From Aquilaria yunnanensis (lineage: Eukaryota; Streptophyta; Magnoliopsida; Malvales; Thymelaeaceae), in the NCBI GenBank assembly GCA_039654915.1, contig CM077593.1, forward strand, positions 59,464,501-59,528,500: a DNA stretch of 64,000 bases, written 5' to 3'. Positions 54,190 through 64,000 of the stretch are shown in pieces. The notes beneath the pieces were generated by a model. The model saw only the letters and a program-made list of their open reading frames with translations, searched no databases and was not told where the DNA came from. The number at the start of each line of letters is the position of its first letter. Position 1 is the first letter of the stretch. Made by a program: the position numbers and the translations under genes.

Positions 54190-55400
54190 TTTTATTAATG
54201 AACAAAGATCTATTTGCTTACTCCCAAAAGGATATGTCCAAAAAAAATCTGGACATAATGCAGCATAGTATTAAAGTATGGTCCGAAGCAAGAGCTGTTC
54301 AGCAAAAAAAGCATAGCCGTTTAGTGCATTAGAACAACTTTGTCAAAATAGAAATTCAACGATTGATAAAGGTAGGTATAGTAAAGGAAGTCAAATACCT
54401 AGATTGGCTTAGTAATGTAGTTGTCGCTACCAAGGAAGGGAGTGATAAACTCCAAATATGCATTGACTTTTGAAACATTAACGATGCTTGTCTTAAGGAC
54501 TCATATCCTCTGCCTTTCAATAGGTAAACTGGTAGACCCCACCACCAAATTTGGGCTACTCAGCTTCCTTGATGCCTTCAGAGGGTATCGCCAAATTTGG
54601 ATGAACCCCAAAGATAAGGAGAAAACTGCATTCATCATTAAGGTCGGGATGTATTGGTATATCAGAATGCCCTTCGGCCTCAAGAATGTAAGAGTCCCAT
54701 ATTAGAGGCTAATGAACAAGGTATTTGACTCCCAGATCAGGAGAAACATGGAAGTATACATCAGTGATATGATATTTAAAAGCACAGTATCCAGTAATCA
54801 TATCACAAATTTTCAAGAAAACATCCAACATGTCTGGAACTTCAGAATTTATCTTAACCATAACAAAAACATGTTCAGAGTAACAGCGGCTAAATTCCTT
54901 GACTTCATGGTGTCTGAGAGAGGCATAGATCCAAGCTAGAGAAAGTTAAGACCTCACTTGAGTTTCGAACTCCCAGAACTACCAAGGATATTCAAAGGCT
55001 TACAGGAAGAATAACGGCCCTTAGCAGATTCATCTCCAGATATGGAGATCAAAGCTGACCATTCTTCAAAGCACTCACCAAAACAACCAAACATGAAGAC
55101 AACCTCAAGATTGATGAATACCCTTCTAATGAAGAGCGTCAAAAGGCTTGGTATGAACTCAAACACAACTTATCCTATCCTCTGGCACTTCGACAACCTA
55201 GGGAGGGTGAACCACTCATCCTCCACCTTCCAGTCACCAAAAAAATAGTAAGCTTGGTTCTAGTGAAGGAAGGAGAAGGGAAATACTGGCCAGTGTATGA
55301 CATTAGCTAATCCTTACACAGTGCCAAAGTTAGGTACCCTATGCTTCAAAAAGCCATCTATGCCATAGTTATGCCAAAGAGGAGACTCTGGCCTTATTTC
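54190..55400 (+). pseudogene. Tat-like reverse transcriptase
   Basis: Segments in shifting frames read VVVATKEGSDKLQICIDF (about 54420), LLSFLDAFRGYRQIWMNPKD with KEKTAFIIKVGMYWYIRMPF (54540-54670), and VYISDMIFKS (about 54760). In the last, the first aspartate of the expected YVDD-type active site is S. Later come AAKFLDFMVSERGID and, near 54990-55030, remnants of the connection domain. The enzyme is inactive through frameshifts, stops and active-site loss. Confidence 0.75.
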
Positions 55401-56040
55401 CAATGACATTCTATTGTAGACCGAGGTAGTGTACCTCTTTGGGACATCATGAAAAAGGTGGACCATTCTGGATGCCTAGCAAAATAGTGTATTGAGCTCG
55501 GGGAATACAACATTATGTACAAACAAAGGAAGGCAATAAAAGCTCTGGCCCTAGCAGATGATGTCACTTGAAGATTAGGGCACCAGGGTGCTGGAGTAGT
55601 ACTCCAAGGTCCCAAAGGTATAGAAGCACCAAAGGCTATCAAGTTTGGATTCCATGTAACCAACAATGTTGCGGAACACGAACCTTACATAGCAAGCTTG
55701 CGATTGGCAAGGAGAATAGGTGTAAGAAATCCTCAGGCCCACAATGAGTCGTAGCTAGTGGTTCCACAGATGGCAGGGAATACGGGGTGAATGACCGAAA
55801 CTTAGCAAGATACCATAACCTCGTCCAAGAGCTTATCCAAGAATTCAACAAGGTACAAATAGAAAAAGTACCTTAAAAAGAAAATATATAAGTGGATCTT
55901 TTGGCTAAGTCAAAATTGTCCATTGAAGTACTTGGTTATCCGAGCCTAGTAATGATGGCACTCAGAACTTTAGAAAAAGGGTGGAAATCTCCAATAAGGG
56001 AATACTTGACTAGTTCTTCGTTACTGAAAGATGCTTAGGA
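55401..56040 (+). pseudogene. Tat-like second RNase H (archaeal-type) remnant
   Basis: Around 55580-55740 the readings GAGVVLQGPKGIEAPKAIKF and then GFHVTNNVAEHEPYIASLRL match the extra RNase H domain found downstream of the normal one in Tat-lineage elements. The position of the catalytic glutamate (normally AEYEAL) reads AEHEPY. The first RNase H is recognisable only in traces at 55400-55560. Confidence 0.65.
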
Positions 56041-56191
56041 AGCCACAAAGGTGTGAAGGTGCTCAGGAAGGTATTTCATGATTGGGGAAGAGTTGTACCG
56101 ACAGGGGTACTCAAACCCTTTGCAAAGATATGTGACTGAAGAGGACGCGAAATTAGCCATGAAAGATGTTCATGAAGGAATATGTGGTTCC
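56041..56191 (+). pseudogene. Tat-like integrase, N-terminal part
   Basis: It reads (with frame changes) MIGEELYRQGYSNPLQRYVT and VHEGICGSC, the start of the integrase zinc-binding region. It is interrupted by a solo copia LTR after GTTCC. Confidence 0.65.
56187..56191. repeat. Target-site duplication GTTCC
   Basis: GTTCC at 56187-56191 and 57604-57608 flanks solo LTR L7. Confidence 0.95.
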
Positions 56192-57603
56192 TGTTAGTGT
56201 TGTGCCCAAAAGCCAATCATGAGATGATTGTATTTTTGCACATTCAGTCATGATATTTTATCAAGGCATTAATCTAGCAATTATGTTTCTTGTTTTGTTT
56301 CTGCGTAATGTAATAAACATAATTGTAACCCTAGAATAATGATATTCTCAAATGTCCCTGGTCTAGTATTATTGTGGAGCGGGTTGCAATAATACATAAC
56401 GACTAGCATATGTGGAGACTAATATGAGATATGTAGTCTACATATGGGTACAAGATGGAGAACTTGTGTAATGGACCGACCCACCATGAGAACACTACAT
56501 GGATCATTTTATGAGTGTCATAAGTGATTCTCATAGTGATCATGGTATATGTCCTTCAACCTAAGATCATCAAGGTTCCCTACATGTGAGTCATATGCTC
56601 TGATACTTTCCTTTGTTGCTCGTAACTGAGCGAACTTAAAGGAGGTCATTGGGTATGCCACATATCATGCAGAGGGATTTGTATGATCAAGATGGGATTT
56701 GTCCCTCCTATGTAACGGAGTGATATCTTCAGGCCGGATGATAGAGTGAGACTTAGAAAAATGTATGGCCAAGCTCGGATGAGTTGATATACGATATCAA
56801 TGTCATCAGTTTAAGTTGGTCTACTCGGTAATCAAGAAACCAAAGATTGGGCTATACGAGAGTGACACATTCCATGTCTCATGCTTAGTCTTGATATCTT
56901 GGACAAAGGGACATTGGCATATATCGGTGATGATCGTAAAGGTTTAGTCAAATCATCAACAATCTTGTCACTTGGGTAGCGATGATGTGTTGCTAGACAT
57001 CGCTCATTGCTTATGATCATAAATGTGATTTATGATCATTGCCAACGTTGTAAGAACCTATTGGGTCGCACACATAAAGATATTTGGATCATTAGAGTGC
57101 ATGGGCTAATAATTTGGGTTTCGTTTCACAATAATTTCGTATTAATAATGGGCCCAATTGTTGAGCCATTATTAAGCCCGAAATTAAAGCCTAATTGGAT
57201 TAGGGCTTTGAAACCTATTTGGCCTGGAAGTTGAGTCTCAGTATAGATACAACTTTTAGTGAGAAATTCACAGGTCTCGTTGCCTTAGCCTCCCAAAAGG
57301 ACAGTCGCACTCTTCTCTTGCAATTCCTTGGAGGACGCAAGCTAGCACTATGAGTGTAAGAGAAAACGCATCTACCGGGACGTGGTGGAAGCGTGGTGAT
57401 GCCGAGAGGCTCATGTGGATACCAAAGATAGCATGAACACATCAACTGTTCAGGTTTTGTGATTTGACTTTACAGTTGAGTGAGAGATCTCAACCAAAAA
57501 TTAGGTATGAAAATTTTTGAATACCCGGTTTACCCCATTTCACTTGGATCCTGGAGGGTTTCGGTTTAATTCCGCTGTGCTGTTTGGTGCCCAAAACCCA
57601 ACA
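56192..57603 (+). mobile_element. Solo LTR of the copia family (L7, 1412 bp)
   Basis: Complete LTR from TGTTAGTGTTGTGCCC to CCCAAAACCCAACA with perfect 5-bp duplications and no internal region. It is the cleanest reference copy of this LTR family in the window. It interrupts the Tat-like integrase. Confidence 0.95.
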
Positions 57604-58016
57604 GTTCCTATGTTGGGACTGACGCCCTTACTAGAGTACTACTTCGGCAAGGATTTTTCTGGCCCACTCTAAGAAAGGATTCACAACTGTTCATCAAATA
57701 ATGCGATAAGTGTCAAAGACATGCACCCATCCAAAGAGTACCTTCAGAAACAATAACTTCAGTAAGCTATCCTTGCCCTTTTGCAGTATGGGCTGTTGAC
57801 CTTATCAGCCTTCTCCCAACAGCCCCGAGAAGTCTCAAGTTCTATGTTGTCGTAGTAGACTATTTCACAAAGTGGATTGAGGTAGAGCCCTTGGCAACAA
57901 TCCGAGTTAAATACATCCAATAGTTCTTCTATAAAAACATCATATGCAAATTTGGATGTCTGAGGGTGATAATAGCATACAACAGTTCCCAATTCATTGA
58001 CAAAGAGGTCCAAGAA
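57604..58016 (+). pseudogene. Tat-like integrase, core part
   Basis: After the duplication the integrase continues: GTDALTRVLLRQGFFWPTLR, KCDKCQRHAP-like zinc-finger end, WAVDLISLLPTAP (first catalytic aspartate), KFYVVVVDYFTKWIEVEPLA and ICKFGCLRVIIAYNSSQFID, where the second aspartate (normally SDNG) is replaced by YNSS. It stops at a second LTR insertion after AAGAA. Confidence 0.75.
58012..58016. repeat. Target-site duplication AAGAA
   Basis: AAGAA at 58012-58016 and 60421-60425 flanks the E-type solo LTR. Confidence 0.85.
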
Positions 58017-59357
58017 TGTAAGGTTCATCCCTCAGTGCTTGGCCTAGGCCAAGAAAATAAAAGAAATACAAAGAAAATGTCATGAGAAGCTTAAGGGACT
58101 TGATTAAAAAGGGTGAACAAAAGTATGTGTAGAATCGAGTTCATGCAAATGAATTCTTACACATGAACGCTAAGTATGAGATAAGTGGCAAGAAATAAAA
58201 GTGGAGGACTTGATCAAAAATATGTATAGTGATATGAGTGCAAAGCCGAGAAGTCTCGGGTCCAAATTGCACATGGGAAATGATTAGATTGATCATAGCG
58301 GGAAACAAAGTTTTATTGCCATTTTGTACTCTTAATCGAGTGATTTAAATGAGATTATGAAGTCTAGAGGACTTGATGGCACCATGCAAAGTTAATGAGG
58401 CCGAGAACGAACATTAGGCCATTTTAGTGCCATGTGGCTCATTACCAAAATTTGCATGCTTCCACTTAACCAATTGCCATCATTTCAGGCTTAACTCCCA
58501 ATTTTGCAAGGCCGAAACTGGTTCATGTTGCTCTTGAATGGTTGCTGCCGATTTTGTGCCAAATTGTGGTGAAATTGAAGCTTGAAGAAATAATCAAGCT
58601 TGGTTTACTAATTTTCGGCACTAGGTGACCTAGAAGTTCAAGTTAAAGCTTGGATTTTGAAGTTGCAAGGGGAGGCCAAGACATTCAAGCTTCGGATTGA
58701 GGTAGATATTCACAAATTACTTGAATGCGTGGTATAGATTCCATGAACAAGTAATTTTGGTGTCTAATTGATAGTTGAAATGTGCTAGGCCATCTTACTT
58801 TGAAAGACATTTCGGTCTTCGATGCTCAAGCATAACCGAGAGCTCAACCATTTTGTTTTGAGGTAGGGTTTCACTTCTACTTGAATGCTTGGTAGAATTC
58901 CATGATCAAGTAGATAAAGTAATTAGGTGATGGTTAAGATTAAGCCATATGATCTTGGTTACTTGATGGGCATATGGAGGAAATTCAGATTCATGAGAAT
59001 TGATTAGCTAATCAACTAAGGGCATGTGCTAGAAACACTAGTGAGTGAGGCCAATTTACTAGGAGTTTCAGAGCTCTAGTGGAAGGTGGATTGAAATTTG
59101 AAGAATTGTGTGCAAAAATGCACAAGGGCACATGCAAGTGGTTTTAGCCGAATGGACATGGTGGAGTGTGGTGGGTTTTGCATGCTTGAGTGCTTTGTTG
59201 TGCTTGCTAACCATTGGTAGTTATGTTTATATATGTATATTGCCTGTATCTTGGTGTCTTTGTGTTTACTTTGCAGGTTAAGGTTAGCTTTTGGAGGTTA
59301 AGTCTTGGACTTAACTAAATAGGCCCAATGTGGGTCGGATTGTGTAGTGAATTCTAT

Positions 59358-59374
59358 TGAGTAATTGTTACTCA
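59358..59374 (+). other. Conserved LTR hairpin (E-type copy)
   Basis: TGAGTAA-TTG-TTACTCA forms a seven-base stem. At 29506-29521 the corresponding sequence is TGAGTTTTAAAACTCA, so both sides of the stem changed together. Confidence 0.45.
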
Positions 59375-59469
59375 TTGCCCATACATTTGTGTTTCAGGAA
59401 AAGACATTCAGTTTGAGTAGTTGAGGTTGTGTGGATTTTGCTTGAGTACTAGTTACCTTGGAGTTCAAG

Positions 59470-59567
59470 GTAAGTGCCAATGAGTGCTTGGCATATGACC
59501 ATGCTTATACATTCACAAGTCTTATGTAGTTAGTGTTTGGCCGAGACTTATGTTCTAAGTTTTGCAG
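59470..59567 (+). other. Intron-like segment in E-type LTR
   Basis: AAG-GTAAGT at 59467-59475 and TTTTGCAG ending at 59567 define a 98-base segment with canonical plant splice signals. The corresponding segment at 29607-29693 (AAG-GTATGT ... TTTTGCAG) is 87 bases long. In both copies the micro-ORF starts 34-36 bases after the AG. Confidence 0.4.
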
Positions 59568-59603
59568 GCTTGATTAGTGTGGGATACTTCTAGGAGTACA
59601 GCT

Positions 59604-59723
59604 ATGGATGTGTGGACTATTGCTCTGATAGTGGTTTTTACCTTCATGACTATGAACATGGCTATAGGCCTTGTTCTGCAGTGTGTGCTTCTTTATGGCA
59701 CACTCAAGGTACTCTTTGGATAG
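59604..59723 (+). CDS. Conserved hydrophobic LTR micro-ORF (39 aa)
   Basis: It starts MDVWTIALIVVFTFMT and ends with the pattern GLVLQCVLLYGTLKVLFG. One hydrophobic helix is followed by a short basic-aromatic end. It aligns without gaps in the core with 29728-29853, although the surrounding LTR DNA has diverged. The frame is too short to be significant alone; its conservation across copies is the argument. Possible roles are an upstream ORF or a small membrane peptide. Unknown. Confidence 0.35.
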   Translation: MDVWTIALIVVFTFMTMNMAIGLVLQCVLLYGTLKVLFG

Positions 59724-60420
59724 TAGGTTCTTGGGTGGTAAGCATGACTTGGTGAGTTTGGAAATGGGGTAGTCTTGGCATGTGGTCAAGTTAAGTGTAC
59801 GCTTTGGATTACCTTTTGTGTTTATAGAAGTAGTCTTGGGTACACTTAGGTTTTGTTGTACTTGAAGGTTTTGTTACCATATTATGCTTGGTTGTTGATG
59901 ACCTTGGGGATTGTACATGTTGGATGCTATGGGCCAATTTATGGCATGTTTATGTGAATGTTGGATGTGTTTCATGTTGTGAACCTCTTACGCATCATTC
60001 ATGGTCAAATGCTCATTTGCATCCAAACTTTGATTTTCAAACCTTATGGAATCTTGGGCTTCTTGGTTACCATATACTAAGTAGCACACTTGACTAGCAC
60101 ACATCATAGACACTTAATTGCAAAAGTGTTTGCCTTGCTTGAATTGCAAGTTATCCTTTACAGCCTTGCTTGTATTACAAGTTAGTGGTAGTGGGTCTTG
60201 TTTCTGTTGCAAGTAACTGCTTTAACTCTTTTAAAAGCCTCCTGGGCCACCTCCCAGGCCCATTAACTTAAGAAAATAAGACTTAAAGCCATAATAAAAA
60301 GTTGGTCGAATTGATTTCTCCTAATAACACTTGAAATCTCACTAGTTTGGCAACTTTTTAGCTAGCTGATGGTGAGTGGTACTGAGAGTGCATGGGCTGG
60401 GGCCTGTATGGGGTGTGATA

Positions 60421-61020
60421 AAGAATTTGACACAAACCTCATAGTGAAGTTGCATTTCGCTCTAATGGCCCATCCTCAGAGTAATTGACAAGTTGAAGTG
60501 CTGAATAGAATGTTAAAGATGGCCTAAAGAAAAGGTTGAATGAGGCTAAGGGAAAATGGCCTAGAGAACTCCCGAGTGTACTGTGGAGTTACCGAACAAC
60601 TCCTAGAATAGCTACTAGGGAAATGCCCTTTTCACTTGTGTTCAGCACTAGGGCTCTTATCCTCACTGAAGTAATAAAGCGTTATGTCAAAGTGCAGGTA
60701 TTCAATAAAGTAGGGAGCAACCTCAGCCTGAGTAGAAAACTAGACATGGTCGATGAACATAAAGAGATGGCCAAAGTCAGGAGGAGAGCTTTTCAATTGA
60801 GAGTAGCCATTGTAATGAACTTAAAGGTCAAACCTAAAGGAATCAACATATGAGACCTTGTTCTTCGACAGGCAGTGCTGGAACCTCAAAAACAACCTCA
60901 TGGGGTACTTTGGGCAAATTGAAAAGGACCTTGTTTGGGGCTTGATGATGTTCGTCTGAGAGTGTACAAGCTCAGAAATGTCGAAGAAGAAGAATTCAAG
61001 ATTACTTGGCATTCGGATTC
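60421..61020 (+). pseudogene. Tat-like integrase, C-terminal part
   Basis: The integrase resumes with FDTNLIVKLHFALMAHPQSN and, after a stop, VEVLNRMLKMA (catalytic glutamate region). The 105-codon frame 60536-60853 contains KGKWPRELPSVLWSYRTTPR, then REMPFSLVFSTRALILTEV. The end reads RLRVYKLRNVEEEEFKITWH. Stops, and VEV where the family has AEAAN-like sequence, indicate decay. Confidence 0.75.
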
Positions 61021-61597
61021 TTTGAAGAAATTTTACACAGAAATTTTTTATAAAATTTCAATACAGTATTGTACATGGAGGAAAATTGTCTAAGGATGGT
61101 GAAAGAAATTTTCAGAAGTCACACCACCCTAAAGATGTTGCATGAATGGCAAATGGTTATACCCATAACACTTTGATTAATTTTCATTACTTAAAAACTG
61201 AAGGCATTGAAAATGCCAAAGGAGGCGGAAGTGCCAAAGGCACTGAAAATGCCAAAAATGGTGATACTCCACTAGAGTTAGGTGAATAAGTAAACAAAAT
61301 TTCCAAAATAGGCTATTTCACTGAGGGTAGTAGCTTCGCTAAAAAATGTGTTCTCATGGACATCATTTTAGCCTAAGGTAACTAACCTCGAAAGAGTAAT
61401 GTTTTGTTAAAAAAAAAAGGAAAATTTGTGGACTTAGACAATTTCATGCACAAGCAAAAGGCATTTCATTAAATCAAAAGAGAATACACAACAAAAAAAA
61501 AAAAGAGGGAAAGCTACTTCTCGATATCATCTTTGCTCTCAATATCTTCAGTATCAACAACATCTTGGGGGTCGTCGTTGGTTAGGTCAGTAGTAGT
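61021..61597 (+). other. Non-coding tail of the Tat-like element
   Basis: There is no gene. The region contains A-rich stretches and short repeats of GAAAATGCCAAA / GTGCCAAAGGCACT type at 61199-61260. A polypurine stretch AAAAAAAAAAAAGAGGGAAAG lies at about 61492-61513. The element's 3' LTR is not recognisable; a minus-strand copia LTR follows. Confidence 0.5.
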
Positions 61598-62993
61598 TGT
61601 TGGATTTCGGGAGCCAAACAATGCAGCGGAATTTAACCGAAACCCTGTAGGATCCAAGTGAAAGGGGTAAACCGGGTTCAATACCTAATTTTCAGTTGAG
61701 ATCTCTCACTCAACTGTCGAGTCGAATCACAAAACCTGAACAGTTGATGTGTTTAGGCTCTCTATGGTATCAACACGAGCCTTTCGGGATCACCACGCTT
61801 CCACCACATCTCAGCAGATGCATTTCTCTTGTGCTTGCAGTGCTAGCCTACGTCCTCCAAAGAATTGCAAGAGAAGAGTGCGGCTGTCCTTTTGGAGGCT
61901 AGGGCAAGGAGACCTGTGAATTTCTAACTAAAGGTTGTATTTATAGTGAGACTCAACTTCCAGGCCTAATAGATTTCAAAGCCCTAATCCAATTAGGCTT
62001 TAATTTTAAGCTTAATAATGGCTCAACTCTTGGGCCCATTATTAATACGAAATTAAAGTGAAACCATAAACCCAAATAATTAGCCCATGCACTCTAATAA
62101 TCCAAATAGCTCTATGTGTGTGACCCAATAGGCTCTTGCCACGTTGGCAATGATCATGAATCACATTTATGATCATAAGAAATAAGCGGTGTCTAGCAAC
62201 ACATCATTGCTACCCAAGTAACAAGATTGTTAGTGATTCGACTAAACCTTTATGATCATCACCGATATATGCCATTGTCCCTTTGTCCAAGATATCAAGA
62301 CTAAGCGCTAGACATGGAATGTGTCACTCTCGTATAGCCCAATCTTTGGTTTCTCGAGTAGACTAACTTAAGCTGATGACATTGATATCGTATATCAACT
62401 CATCCGAGCATGGCCATGCATTTTCTAAGTCTGACTTTATCAAGGGGCCCGAAGATATCACTCCCGTTACATAGGAGGGACAGATCCCATCTTGATCATA
62501 CAAATCCCTCCGCATGATCTGTGACATACCCAATGACCTCCTTCAAGTTCACTCAGTTACGAGCAACAAAGGAAAGTATCAAAGTATGTGACTCACATGT
62601 AGGGAACCTTGATGATCTTAGGTTGAAGGACTACATATACCATGATCACTATGAGAATCACTTATGACACTCATATAACAATCCATGTAGTGTTCTCATG
62701 GTGGGTCCATCCAGTGCACAAGTTCTCCAACTTGTACCCATATGTAGACTACATATCTCATATTAGTCTCCACATATGCTAGTCGTTATGTATTATTGCA
62801 CCCACTCCACAATAATACTAGACTAGGGACGTTTGAGAATATCATTATTCTAGGTTTACAATTATGTTTGTTAAGTTACGCAGAAACAAAACAACAAACG
62901 TAATTGCTAGATTAATGCCTTAATAAAATATCATGACTCAATGTGAAAAAATACAATCATCTCATGATTGGCTTTTTGGGCACAACATTAACA
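61598..62993 (-). mobile_element. Copia-family LTR L8 (minus)
   Basis: The plus strand reads TGTTGGATTTCGGGAGCC at the left and GGGCACAACATTAACA at the right, the complement of the family LTR ends. It is nearly full length (1396 bases). GTAGT precedes it but CCATG follows, so there is no target duplication. It abuts another LTR piece of the same orientation. Confidence 0.85.
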
Positions 62994-63347
62994 CCATGAT
63001 CACTATGAGAATCACTTATGACACTGATATAAGGATCCATGTAGCATTCTCGTGGTAGGTTGGTCCAGTACACAAGTTCTCCAATTTGTACCCATATGTA
63101 GACTACATATCTCATATTAATCTTCATATATGCTTGTCTTTCTGTATTATTGTAACCGACTCCACAATAATACTAGACCAAGGATGTTTAAGAATACTCT
63201 TGTTCTAGGGTTATAATTATGTTTGATTATGTCACACAGAAACAATACAACAGACACAATTACTAGACTAGTGGCTCAATAAAATATCATGACTCAATGT
63301 GCAAAATACAATCATCTCATGATTGCTTTCTGGGCACAACACTAACA
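62994..63347 (-). mobile_element. Copia-3 3' LTR, first 350 bases (L9)
   Basis: The minus strand starts TGTTAGTGTTGTGCCCAGAAAG at 63347, next to the copia-3 polypurine tract, and runs to CATGATCATGG-type sequence at 62994. The remaining kilobase of this LTR is missing and L8 begins instead. Confidence 0.85.
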
Positions 63348-63363
63348 ATCTCCCATTTGCACT
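63348..63363 (-). other. Polypurine tract of copia-3
   Basis: The minus strand reads TGCAAATGGGAGAT before TGTTAGTG, matching the tract of copia-1 at 42881. Confidence 0.8.
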
Positions 63364-64000
63364 AAAGCCAATCATCCATGTATCTAACACCAAAGGATCT
63401 AGAATGACTATCATGCTTTTATTGTGTGAGGAGTTTCATCAGTGGATCAGCAATGTTGCTATCTGTTGATGTCCTATATATCCTCACATCACCCCTTTCG
63501 ATGATCTCCCAAATGAGATGATAGCATCGAAGTATGTGTTTGGATCGTTGGTGAGATTGACGTTCCTTTACCTGTGCGATTGCTTTATCGTTGTCACAAT
63601 AGAGCTCTATTGGGTCGGCAATGCTTGGAACCATTCCAAGTTCTATGACGAACTTCTTGATCCAAACAGCCTCATTCGAATCATCAGAGGCAACAATGTA
63701 CTCAGATTTTATTGTAGAGTCTACTACTGCCTCTTGGTTTAAACTCTTCCAGCTCATAGCACAACCACCAATGCAAAACACATGACCAGATTGTGACCTA
63801 AAATCATCCTTATTGAATTGGAAGCTAGCATCGATTTAACCCCTTACAACGAGCTTATCTTTGCCTCCAAAGACTAAGAATGCATCCTTAGTCCTTCGTA
63901 AGTACTTAAGGATGTTCTTAATAGTTGTCCAGTGACTTTCACTTGGGTTTGATTGGTACTGCTTGTGATGCTCAAGGCATACGAGACATTAGGATGAGTA
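63364..64000 (-). pseudogene. Copia-3 RNase H domain (continues outside the window)
   Basis: The 120-codon minus frame 63419-63781 carries TIKSEYIVASDDSNEAVWIK, IELYCDNDKAIAQ and RSKHILRCYHLIWEIIERG, then NIADPLMKLL. These are the second half of the copia RNase H with its acidic residues. Upstream, towards 64000, the start of the domain and the end of RT are readable with stops (for example a TAA in place of the first YTDA motif near 63836). Its sequence is close to copia-1 (41988-42893). Confidence 0.85.

Larger units (their letters stand above)
58017..60420 (+). mobile_element. E-type solo LTR (2404 bp)
   Basis: It starts TGTAAGGTTCATCCC and ends GGGGTGTGATA (the last C of the family end GTGTGACA has become T). 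It is homologous to 28444-30426 throughout. It contains a hairpin (59358-59374) followed by TTTCAGGAAAAG, an intron-like segment (59470-59567) and a micro-ORF (59604-59723). No pol gene. It lies in the integrase of the Tat-like element. Confidence 0.85.

Noticed and set aside
55552..55734. Identical 60-codon peptides predicted at 36-218 and 25552-25734 on the minus strand.
   Set aside because: They are the antisense of the gysy-D LTR end and are identical only because the LTR copies are similar; the region at 55552 itself is unrelated Tat-like DNA.
57759..58028. 89-codon antisense frame in the Tat-like integrase.
   Set aside because: The plus strand at this place encodes recognisable integrase motifs, so the antisense frame is a shadow.
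1..64000. Host protein genes, tRNA, rRNA and CRISPR arrays.
   Set aside because: I looked for conserved host domains, cloverleaf-type sequences and regularly spaced repeats and found none. All recognisable coding sequence belongs to retrotransposons.

Overview
The window is plant nuclear DNA, probably from a eudicot. It consists almost entirely of nested LTR retrotransposons, with two TIR-type DNA elements and several solo LTRs. The plant assignment rests on tRNA-iMet-type primer sites (TGGTATCAGAGC), chromovirus, Tat-like and copia lineages of plant type, and 5-bp target-site duplications (TSDs) around TG...CA LTRs. I see no host gene, tRNA, rRNA or CRISPR array. Such dense nesting fits pericentromeric or other heterochromatic DNA. 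The species cannot be named from the sequence.

Layout. 1-262: end of a gypsy-D family LTR. 263-14997: old chromovirus 'A' (minus strand; gag, PR, RT, RH, IN, chromodomain), interrupted at 3108-8471 by a related chromovirus 'B' (minus). 15000-23395: chromovirus 'C' (plus), head-to-head with A, so that 12869-17272 is a palindrome of about 4.4 kb made of two LTRs. 23396-30557: a stack of LTR fragments holding a 108-bp-TIR element (23793-24288), a solo copia LTR (24563-27006) with a solo gypsy-D LTR inside it (24758-25778), and a solo 'E-type' LTR (28444-30426). 30558-33283: two broken copia LTRs, one carrying a Mutator-like element (30707-32141). 33284-45162: copia-1, split by the complete young gypsy element D (34633-41987, TSD AGCAG). 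The copia-1 3' LTR itself holds an 849-bp solo LTR (43125-43973). 45308-46122: large foldback. 46926-51294: copia-2, containing another copia LTR. 51295-61597: decayed Tat-like gypsy element whose integrase is split by a solo copia LTR (56192-57603) and a solo E-type LTR (58017-60420). 61598-64000: minus-strand copia LTRs and the RNase H end of copia-3.

How the parts relate. Only element D has an intact gag-pol frame (1588 codons), matching 987-bp LTRs with about 13 differences by eye, a primer site and a polypurine tract. Its frame runs through the polypurine tract and 95 codons into the 3' LTR. All other pol genes carry stops, frameshifts, deletions or active-site changes. One copia family supplies nine LTR copies or fragments in the right 40 kb.

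The least expected signals are these: a conserved hydrophobic micro-ORF behind intron-like splice signals inside E-type LTRs, a hairpin with matching base changes shared by A, C and E LTRs, the LTR-encoded tail of D's polyprotein, and the head-to-head LTR palindrome. All coordinates were read by eye and some fragment borders may be off by a few bases.
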